A program made the position numbers and the translations under genes. Shown here in pieces: positions 55,441 through 64,000 of a stretch of DNA of 64,000 nt; within the stretch, counting starts at the first letter, position 1; every line of letters starts with the position of its first letter. The notes under the pieces were generated by a model. That model was not told the origin of the DNA. It searched no databases and saw only the letters and a program-made list of their open reading frames with translations. Source of the stretch: Zarea fungicola (lineage: Eukaryota; Ascomycota; Sordariomycetes; Hypocreales; Cordycipitaceae); contig FWCC01000063.1 of NCBI GenBank assembly GCA_900169235.1, positions 85,948 to 149,947 on the forward strand, given 5' to 3'.

Positions 55441-56506
55441 TGATTTTTTCAGGTCCGCGGGCCAAATAGTTAATAATACTGGTTAATAGCTAAAAGCCGC
55501 AATTTAGCAATGGAGGGTATGTTGTTGACTTGTTTGCCGGGGTAACTGACTGAAGCCTTTTGTTAATGGAACGGCGTAAGCACCACAGCGGAGTACTGGA
55601 GCAAGTCATTTTGAATATTTCGCGCCACCAGGCTCCACGCCACCAGTGCCCTGCAATCTACGAATGAAACTGGAAGCCATTATTAACCAGCTTAGTACCC
55701 GGGTAATAACTACTGGTAACCACTGTAAATTTAGGAGTAACTGGCGGTGTTGGCGTTGTCTTGACTCGTAGCTACCGCCAACACCTCAGCACTAATACAG
55801 ACTGGGGAGGTTGGAACAATGTACCTAGAGCAAGGCAAGGCTGTCCAAGAACCTTGCTCTTGCCGTTGGAACTGAGGGGCAGATGTTAGAATATGGGAAA
55901 CATGGGAAAGTTTAACAACCCCATAATTACAGAATTGAAGTTATTATCATCGCTGCAGGTTATTATTTCTCCAGGACAAAGAGACACTGATGGATGAACG
56001 AACAACGGATGGACATACTAATCCTTAATGATTAGCTGGTGTGAATGTGGTACTTGACACAGGCGCTATTTAGACTTGTCTTCCCCACAGAGGCGACTAC
56101 TCAGTGCCATTTTGGGTAACATCTTTACTGACACTTATTATTGGTGCAAGTTGAGAACCCTGAAGGGCGAGTCAGGCTAACTACCAAGTTGTGCTGACAC
56201 TGATTGCTCCCGCCCGTTGCGATTCTGGGACCCAATGTGACATATGTTTTTTTCTTCTCAACTTGGGTCCTCCTACATTGTTGAAACTCAGTGACTGTTT
56301 CCGTCTCTTCCTGCATTTCCTTTTATCTTGACTTACCGTGATTTCATTGCTTTCAAGTTATACCCTCTAGCCAAGACTTACACGAACGAATCCGATACAT
56401 ACCCGACGTGCTATAACTACAGTTAGTGAAGCAACAATATCCAGCTCGGTGATAATAATCCTATACCGTCTTATCTCTGTGTCTTATTTCTGAAACAAAG
56501 TTCGGC

Positions 56507-57160
56507 ATGGACACCCTCCCTGTCGAAATCTTCACCGAAATCCTCCGGCACCTACCTCCGTCCTCCCAACAATCCGCCCGCCTCACATCCCGCCAATTCA
56601 ATATTGTCCTCGCCCCTTCTACCTTTGCCAAACTGCGCACCTTTATTGACCCAAACATGGCCATGACCACACTCCACACCACGCTCCGCCACATGTCCTG
56701 CCATGACGGGGGCCGACGCGCCGCCGTGTGGTCGCCCAACTGCAGCGTCCCCACGGGTCTACCATTGCCCAGAAGCTTTCTGAACGCCATGTACGCGGCG
56801 CTGGCGGGCCAGCCGTGGCAGCACGGTGGCGAGGCATACCCCGCCGTGATGAGACAACGGTACACGCTGGTTGATTCGTCTGATGACAGTAGCTCGGATG
56901 AGAGCGAGCATGAGGTGATGACAGACCGCACGATTGAGGATGCCGTCTTGTATAAGAAAGACCAATACGGGCAGGGCAGCGAGGCGGATGGGATGTGCAC
57001 GGCAGTTGTGTTGCAGCGTCTGCGACCGGATATTAACGAGGATGTGCTTCGACAGGCGCTGTTTCGGTACGCGCTGTACAAGAGTTACACATATGAGGGA
57101 GAGGGCGAGGCACCGCAGATGTGGGTGATGAATTCGAAGAAGTGGAAGTATCAACTTTGA
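56507..57160 (+). CDS. F-box-like protein, 217 aa
   Basis: Opens with a compact F-box-like motif, MDTLPVEIFTEILRHLPPSS followed by ARLTSRQFN, the spacing that binds Skp1; the rest has no repeat domain. Middle part (about 125-145) is Ser/Asp-rich. The C-terminus, with the KSYTYEGEGEAP and MWVMNSKKW segments, is typical of short fungal F-box-like proteins of unknown target. Likely an SCF ubiquitin-ligase adaptor. Single exon, ATG 56507. No sequence relation to the F-box gene at 11.6 kb beyond the motif itself. Confidence 0.78.
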   Translation: MDTLPVEIFTEILRHLPPSSQQSARLTSRQFNIVLAPSTFAKLRTFIDPNMAMTTLHTTLRHMSCHDGGRRAAVWSPNCSVPTGLPLPRSFLNAMYAALAGQPWQHGGEAYPAVMRQRYTLVDSSDDSSSDESEHEVMTDRTIEDAVLYKKDQYGQGSEADGMCTAVVLQRLRPDINEDVLRQALFRYALYKSYTYEGEGEAPQMWVMNSKKWKYQL

Positions 57161-58464
57161 AGGAGCCCGAACCCCATTTAAACAAAATGGTAGGTTGACG
57201 GCTTTTGGGTAGTCTCGACCCATTCCCAAAAGATACATGTATGCCCCGGAGTCTAAACATCAGAACACGAAAACATGACCCAATCCATTGAGGTTTTAGG
57301 TGGGCATGACCTTCGCCACTTAGATCCCGTCTTAATCGCTGCCACCTGTGCAATCGATAGTTTACCATTTCAGTGGGTAAATGCGCATATTATCGCCCGA
57401 AAGGAACAAAATGGTCACTCCCTAGCGCATTTTTGGCCTTTCGTCTCCTTGGTGGTGAGACAGATCCTTTCTGGCACACGTGGCAGCAGCGTTTTCAGTT
57501 GTGCACCCACGGTCTCACAGGATTCTGCAGTGTCGCACGTCACGACTCGGCTCGGCCCTACAGTTTTTACATGTGCGTTGCTACGGTTGTATTCTATCTG
57601 CTGGGGAAACTAGTATAAGTTTTCTGGCAACGTTGTCGTGGAAAGTGAAAGGCATGTGTTTTGGTTGACTGTTGCTCACTGTTATCAACTTTGAGCGACT
57701 TAAATCCTGGCAGATTCCCTGTAAACGGTCTCAGTTTGCCTGTGGACTCATCATCACCATGCTATTACCATGGATACAATCGCCGGCGCCGTGCTAAATC
57801 GTGTCCGTTCATAGGATTTGCACTGGTAGCTTGCTGCAAAAGACAGCTTCCCCTGCCACATACGTTACTGGGGCCAGGGTTTAGAATGGATATAAAACTG
57901 CGCAAGTAAATCAATCCATTTTCGTTTCCTTTTTTTTTTTTTAAAAAAAAAAAAGATATTTCAACTCTTCCACTGTTGTGTCTGTCTTGGGGGCGCGGTG
58001 ACTGCTGTAAGAAGTCAAGTCCTTCGGCACTGCACTTGTAGCCTCACAGTGCTACACTACAACTCACAAACAAGAATTACTTCGGAGTATTTACCATATT
58101 TTGCTTTTTGGTGTACGAGAGTAAGACAACCTGTTACCAGTGGTTCGATGAAACGCACCGGATCTCCTAAGTGATGTTTGAGACCTGGTAACACATTATA
58201 CCAAGTAAGCAAAGGACAGGCGAAATTCATGGAGGGTAATTATTAATTTCAAGAGTTTAATGACATCATGGTTGGTCATTCTATCTACATCAATCCGCAA
58301 TCATGTGCAAATCCACATTATATAGCAAAGCAAGTATATCGCACCATCTCGCCCGGTACAAACAGGCCCATCCCAGAGCAGAATCAGATGAACCGCAACC
58401 ACGCTTAAATTTCAAATCAAAGGCAATCATTTCACTCGTCTTATTCATCACTTTTTGTTCCTGG
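57161..58464. other. Intergenic, convergent 3' flanks
   Basis: No gene. Contains the T/A palindrome at 57930-57954. Short ORFs at 57275-57620 look like noise. Confidence 0.5.
57930..57954. repeat. T13A12 palindrome
   Basis: Thirteen T directly followed by twelve A (junction 57942/57943), a perfect self-complementary A/T hairpin. Matches the element at 28008-28028. Confidence 0.8.
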
Positions 58465-59294
58465 CTAAAAGAGAGCGGCGGCGGCGAGACAGATGCCCAA
58501 GAGCCCGCCCATGGCGCTGTTCGCAACAGCATTGTTGCTGGAGGGAGGAGTCTTTGTGGGGCTACCAACAGTGGTAGTCAACGTGACGATGCCACCGCTC
58601 GACTGGGTGCCAGTAGACTGACCGGTTGTCGAGTTTCCAGAGTGGCCATGGGTAGTGGTGGTGGTGCTGGTGGGAGGGGACGAGATCGAAGTAACCGAAG
58701 TAGTGCTAGAGGAAGTAGAGGACGATGCTAGAGTGGTGCTGGTGCTCTGAGACCCGGTAGAGGAAGACCCGGTAGGGGCTGTGCTGGTAGAGGCAGATCC
58801 CGAAGTGCTGGCAGAGGTGCTGGAACCTGAGGTGCTTGTTGGCTGGCCAGTCTGGGTAAAAGAGGGAGTGCACTGAGTGGCAGGAAGGGTGAATGAGGGG
58901 TTGGCATAGACGACGCACTGCAGGAATGCCGTATTAGTGAAGTTAACTAGCGATGGATTTATGCGTGTTTTTGTATCTCCCGAGGCAGGGAGCACAAGGC
59001 CAATGTGCAAGTTTGACTACTTACGTTTTTCTGGCAAGCAGCATCACCAGCATCTTGAGAGCTTTGCCAGCATTCAGCAACGCCTCCAGCGGGAGGGTAG
59101 CCAGCGACGTTATCGGAGCAGCGACCAGGCTGGCCGGTACCATCTGTGCCACAGCGCAGAATGATGTCGCCGCCCATGCAGTAGTTGGCATTGGGCTTGG
59201 CGCAGTTGATCTTGGTACCAGTCGGCAGAGCGTGCTGGGGCTCGGCGGCAGCCAGAGCGGCAGCAAAGACAATGGCAGCGGCGACGGTCTTCAT
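58465..59294 (-). CDS. GPI-anchored Ser/Thr-rich cell-surface protein with N-terminal Cys domain, 240 aa
   Basis: Exons 59025-59294 and 58465-58917; donor GTAAGT, acceptor CTGCAG, phase 0, joining CQKN-CVVYANPSF. Start ATG 59294. Signal peptide at 1-17 (AAAIVFAAALAAA). Residues about 30-105 form a Cys-rich domain (NYCMGGDIILRCG, RCSDNVAGYPP, VAECWQSS, DAACQKN-C) seen in many fungal small secreted proteins, function unknown. About 110-210 is a Ser/Thr/Gly-rich stalk, likely heavily O-mannosylated. The C-terminus GLLGICLAAAALF is a GPI-type hydrophobic tail after a small-residue omega region. Probably a cell-wall protein. Expression may be TATA-driven (next entry). Confidence 0.85.
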
Positions 59295-59368
59295 GATTAT
59301 GGCCGTTTGTTGTGGTAAGGTTGTCCAACGATTGACAGGCGCTGATACGGCTGGGTTGCGCTCGTTTC

Positions 59369-59380
59369 TTTTATAAAAGA
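59369..59380 (-). promoter_or_regulatory. TATA box of the GPI-anchored protein gene
   Basis: CTTTTATAAAAG, a palindromic consensus TATA, about 80 nt upstream of ATG 59294. Confidence 0.6.
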
Positions 59381-59583
59381 CGACCAGTTGGTGTTTATGT
59401 TGTGATAGCGAGTGGCGTAGTTGAGAATCCAACTTATATGAGAAGCAGGGATGGGATGGAGATCTGATGATGGGAAGGGACCGAAATGCGAAGTCAGATT
59501 AGGAGGTTGCTCGTGTATTTATGTCTTGCCTTGGGGTGGTCAGACGCTAGTAAGACGTAGAGGGTTATGAATGTAATTGAGAT

Positions 59584-59611
59584 GGCGGGTGGCGGGTGGC
59601 GGATGGCGGAT
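59584..59611. repeat. 7-bp minisatellite, four units
   Basis: Two units GGCGGGT followed by two units GGCGGAT, head to tail. Confidence 0.8.
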
Positions 59612-62600
59612 CCCTGTAGCGAGAGCCTTTGACCAAACGTCCAAAGAAGGAAGTAGCGAGGTAGGCAAACGAGACGGCCGGCACAGCAAAAAAGAAAAAA
59701 AAAAAAAAAGAGAAAAAAGTTATTATTTTCTAAAAACGGGCCGGGCCAACACTATTGTAGAGCAGGCTACTCTGTACATACATCAGGCTGATGGGACAGC
59801 CGAGCAGGGTTGCGCTTTTACGAGGTTGTAGTGTAACCTGAATGGGCCGATGGCAGTTTTGCAGGGTGCAAGGAGAAGACAATGTGCCTGGTGGCTGAGC
59901 GGGGCCGTTTGATGCTATTCTTACACACAAGCATACGATGGTCAGGCTCTACTCAGGCCAACTGATTTGGTTCCAAACACGGAGCTCCAGCAGCCGGACA
60001 GTGACGTTACGACGGCCTAAGAAACCACGCTACGAAACCGGCCGAACCAAGACCGAACCCAATACGAATGGTGTGTTTAATAGGTGGTTGCTGGCCATCA
60101 AAACAGTGTACTGTGCATAAGTACTAGCTCGCCTCATCAACACGCTACTTTTTCTCAATGCCGAGTACTAACACGGTGGCGGTGTCGTCATATGGTTACC
60201 TTGCTACTCTAGCTAAAACAACTCATCAGCCAGCATCGGTACTTGCATCAGTGGCCTAGCCAGCATTTCGGGTCCGCAGTTGGCCAGAATCAAGTTGATG
60301 GCTCGACGTAGAGGTTGCTTTTGTGATTTAATTTGCAAATATAGGGATTGTACCTGCACCATCCGTTGTCCTCCCGGTAATTCAGCTCGACGAACTAGAC
60401 ATAGACCGGGTTCGCTTCTTAGTGACTTGGCTATAGAATTGATGAAATAAAACAATCTTTTTTTCAGTACATTTTTTTTCGATTAACTCCTGTATGGTCT
60501 CTCCAACTTCGTACAGGTGATGTGCACGCTGCTCATTTATCTGTTTCAGAGCGAGACTAGGGTCTGCCGAGCCGGTCACCATTCTGCCCCTTTGCTCTAC
60601 TCAGCAAAATGACAAAGGGAAATCAATTTGTAGCATTGGTCAATGAAAACTGGCAAGAGCCGTACAGTAGAAAGAAATCACACATCTCTCTCTGGAAAGA
60701 CAACTTGGCAAAGTTTGAAAAATGGCACTGAGCTGCGACTGGTTGGACCCTGGGCAAGGCGTGAATCGCATACATGCATCGACCCTACTGCCATGTGCAT
60801 CGGTGGCTGGACCATCTTCATACCTACCTAGTTAGCGGCTGGGGTTCTGTGGGGGACAGACAGAAAGAAAGGGCCGACCACTCCCTTCCGTCAGCAAGAT
60901 GGGAACAGCGGCAAATACAGATTCCATGGGTAATTAGTAAAGAGAGCAATAACAATCACCATTCAACAAAAATAGTCCATCTGCATCGGTATAATCTTTC
61001 AAACAAGGCTGGAAATACGTGCTCCAGTCCGGCTCTAGTTATCCTATTCGTCGGGTGGCAATCTAGACCCTGGAAAAAAGGCTTTGTCCTTGTCGTAAAC
61101 GTGGTAATGTGGCTCCTTGCAGCCCTGTAACTAACCCCCAATTGGCACTGCTATATTCGCAAATCGGCGTGTGAGCCACTGGGCTTGTTCCAGACACAGC
61201 CTGATGAGATGCTATCCATGCCGGTGCGCAACGGCGACATTTCGTCTCTTCCTCACATGACTACGTTCCTTCGGCAACTTTTCTTCTGTTCTTCCAGAAA
61301 TAGAAACTAGACTCTTCTGCTTATATACTGTAATGTCATTGTCCCTCATCAGTGGGACCAGGAGACTTCGTACGCACCAAAAAAACCCGAGACAGAGGGC
61401 AAACGCCTACCTATTTGAGCAGGTCCGGCGGCAAATCGTCACGTGGCGTACAAGACAGTTTTGACTAGTAGTAATCATGTGGCTTTTTTTTAATACTCCA
61501 TACTTTGGTCCCGTATTCCAGTTGTTGTCTCTGGTAACCCACCCACCCAGTGAGACTGCCACAATGGTTTTTTCTCCCCTCGTATCTGCTCCAATATGCT
61601 GTTGTGGGCGCCGATCCGGATTCGTATGTGGAAAAATGGGGCTCAAGGAAGAGCGTTTCCTGGCACGGCAAAGCGCCCAACACTGCTGTTACTTGGATAC
61701 CTCGATTTGTGAACATGGGCAATTTTAAAGAGGCTTACTTAGCATGTAGACATCTCACATGTGTAATAAATACGTCACTGAAGCTTATAAGTGGCAGAGT
61801 ATCGACAATACTAGGCGAGTATATATAGAAACATGCAATTTTAATGCTCTTTGTAGACTGTGGTAGATGTGATAGATGTGGTAATGTGCGTGTCTAAGAG
61901 GTTGCTTTGACATTGACATGTTTCTATAGTGTGCCAGTGTGATGTGTTGTCGTTGCGCATTGTTGGCAGTCTCAGAGTCGTTGCTTTTGGTTCAGTGACC
62001 AAAAATAAAATCAAAGGGGAAAGAAGAATAAATCAGGACTGAGTCGCGGTCTCGGGATCACAAAGAAACGAAAAGAAATCAAATGGTCGAGGCCAACGTG
62101 CGTGAAAATGGACGGACGCACGACTGCGACCGACTGCCAAGGACCAGAGCAAGTCGTTATTAACTCCATGCAGTATGTGGCAGGACGTTTTTAAAAAAAA
62201 GCTTTCATTTACGTCCATTTTATTACAATTCGTTTTCATGTTCAATATGCATTCTGAGACTGCCACCAACACACTGTACTAGTTGGTGAGTTAACACGTC
62301 CCAAAAAGCTGTTGGGTGTCATAAGTTTGAGTTAGTAGTTCTAGAATGCATATCGTGACTTGTACGGGGCAGTAAGTGCTCATACAGCTAAGTATTGTTT
62401 TACCTTCCTTTTCTTGTAGAAAACGCATTTCCAGAGATGATTGATTGTGGTAGTTTTAACTCTCCAACCAAGCTCAGCATGCCTGTCACTGTTCACCGTA
62501 CACCGCGTAAACCAAACTTTCGGGTCGGTTTGGCACGCACAGTTGCTCCGTCCAGGAGATTCCACTGTAGTGAATGTGGCTAGACTGGATTTGCAAGGCG

Positions 62601-64000
62601 GCAATGGACCATGGGAACGGCCCGCAGCGAAGGAGTCGGACGAAGCCGCCTGGCAGCGGACCCACGAATAATCATAAAGAGATATCCGGCCACCACGCTC
62701 ATTCATCAAGATACTCAGTTTTTACAGGTATTTTACATCTTTTTCGTTGGCAAGCGCGCAGTATTCAGCACGCGCCCGTGATGTTGAGTAAAAGACAGCA
62801 CAGCACACACACTTTTTTTCTTCATCTAGCGGGGGAAAGCCCCCCTAAAAAAGAGCATCGCGTCACTGGCTGGATGCACCAAAGAGGGGCCATGATGGCA
62901 CACCTCAGGTACGCCTCTGGCACATGTTCTGATGCGACGATTCGCTCATTTTGTTTGAAAAAGGTGGGCTACTTCTTCTTCCCGCATGGACAGAAAGAAG
63001 AGCAGCCGTAATGCATAAAGGTGGATAAAATTGGCAAAGCAGACAGAGCACGTACCGTGGCACCGTGGAAGCTACAGCTGCAGGCGGGTGCTCTGCATAT
63101 GCCGCTAATAAGCTGCGTGGCTTCATTTGCAGTTGATATGGCGCTAGAAGAAAGGAGTTAAGTTAATTATTAACCGGTTAACAGAACTATCAGTATGTAG
63201 GAGGTGGTGGTGCCGGGCCAGCCTTTAGTCACTATTGGCCCATGCGCGGCATATCAATCAATTTTAATTTTTTTTATTATCTTGCACCTTGACTCCTATA
63301 GTCGTACGTTTCCGAACTCTGCTGTCCATACTTGGTACCGCAAATAAAAATAAAAGTCGAAAATTGTGTAAGCCCTTCACCGATGGCGGATTAGAGATTG
63401 CATTTCATGCACTGTCCATTTTGGTTTCCATCCCCCCCCTCTTCCGAGTACTTTTCGTCTATTATTTTGAATGGTGCTACATCATCAGTCTCAATCGGCT
63501 TGTCTCGTTACCCCCTTCACACTCAACCTTTACTCGGCTTGGCCTTGTCCACAACTGCTTGCATTAGACCAGCCTCCCAGCCCCCCTCTATTCTGAGGGA
63601 GGAGGACGCTACCACCACTCTGAACTGATGCACAGGTGTAGTTTTTTTTTTTAAGAAGAAAAACGTACACATAATAAAAGGTATCAAAAAGAAAGTGGGA
63701 AATTCGTCCATGTCCCATGGACATACCGTAGATATCATTGCCACCGCTTCAATTTGTTTCCCCTCATAGGTTGCCAATGCCGTATGACTGTATTCCATCT
63801 ATCTGGGGCTCTGTGTTTGCTGTCTCTCCGCCTCTTCTCCACTTCCCTACTGCCAGCACTTTAAACCACCCCTGGCAGAGAGACTGCAACATTGGTAGGC
63901 GACAAACAGGACTTTTCTGCTTCTGGCGCCTTTCTTCTCTTCTCTAGCCAGCCACATTGCCAGTGCTAGCTTGTCGTCTACATGTGCCACGCCCCCACCG

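Larger units (their letters stand above)
54280..56506. other. Intergenic 2.2 kb between divergent genes
   Basis: Promoters of the hydrolase and of the F-box-like gene at its ends. TACGGAGTAC at 55070 and 55431, 361 bp apart. Other ORFs here are short and featureless. No gene supported. Confidence 0.5.
59295..64000. other. Gene-poor 4.7 kb at right edge
   Basis: No gene I can support. Two overlapping minus-strand frames at about 60213-60582 end in unrelated stops and show no family match. Contains the 7-bp minisatellite at 59584-59611. The last ~500 nt are pyrimidine-rich and may be a promoter or leader of a gene beyond the edge. Confidence 0.5.

Noticed and set aside
60213..60582. Two overlapping minus-strand frames that might be one gene broken by a frameshift
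   Set aside because: Neither part matches a known family and no splice pair restores a convincing product.

Overview
This window is nuclear DNA from a filamentous ascomycete, most likely a Sordariomycete of the order Hypocreales. The signs are small GT-AG introns (roughly 50-110 nt), gene spacing of 0.3-4 kb, no operons, fungal-specific families (DUF6604, AusD-type methyltransferase, fungal amino-acid/choline permease, GPI-anchored Ser/Thr-rich protein), a nuclear intron-bearing tRNA and a fungal-style SET2 (AWS-SET-postSET-WW-SRI). The order-level placement is inferred from protein flavour only; no species is claimed.

Layout. 0-5 kb: the 5' part of an MFS transporter runs off the left edge, then an intronless secreted protein of unknown function and a three-exon TIL-type (trypsin-inhibitor-like) cysteine-rich secreted peptide. 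6-13 kb: a large DUF6604 protein and an F-box protein. 14-19 kb: a convergent pair of housekeeping genes, a BMT5-like rRNA methyltransferase and the H3K36 methyltransferase SET2. 19-23 kb is gene-poor. 23-26 kb: a three-exon AT-hook protein and mitochondrial GABA aminotransferase. 26-30 kb is again gene-poor. 30-39 kb: a CRAL-TRIO lipid-binding protein, dienelactone hydrolase, GrpB/UPF0157 protein, a six-TM membrane protein and a glyoxalase-fold (VOC) protein. 41-48 kb: an amino-acid/choline-family permease with a stop-start-overlapping uORF, an acyl-CoA thioesterase II-like gene, tRNA-Lys(CTT) with an intron, and an AusD-like methyltransferase. 48-60 kb: an arrestin-like adaptor with a PPTY motif, a Cys-rich small secreted protein, an HSL-type alpha/beta hydrolase, an F-box-like protein and a GPI-anchored Ser/Thr-rich protein. 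59.3-64 kb shows no gene I can support.

How genes relate. There is no operon and no recognisable secondary-metabolite cluster: no PKS, NRPS or terpene cyclase lies in the window, although an AusD-like methyltransferase is present. The GABA transaminase and the amino-acid/choline-type permease could serve the same nitrogen-source pathway but lie 15 kb apart. At least three genes (TIL peptide, Cys-rich protein, GPI protein) encode secreted Cys-rich products of the sort that act at the cell surface or host interface, and each has a TATA-like element about 80-110 nt upstream of its ATG.

Exon structures were worked out by hand from donor and acceptor sites and reading phase; every multi-exon model given here closes in frame. 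I found no defence system, CRISPR array or intact transposon. The most interesting signals are the TIL peptide, the ATGA-overlapping uORF of the permease, a T15 homopolymer opening a coding exon of the thioesterase, and a recurrent intergenic word TACGGAGTAC.
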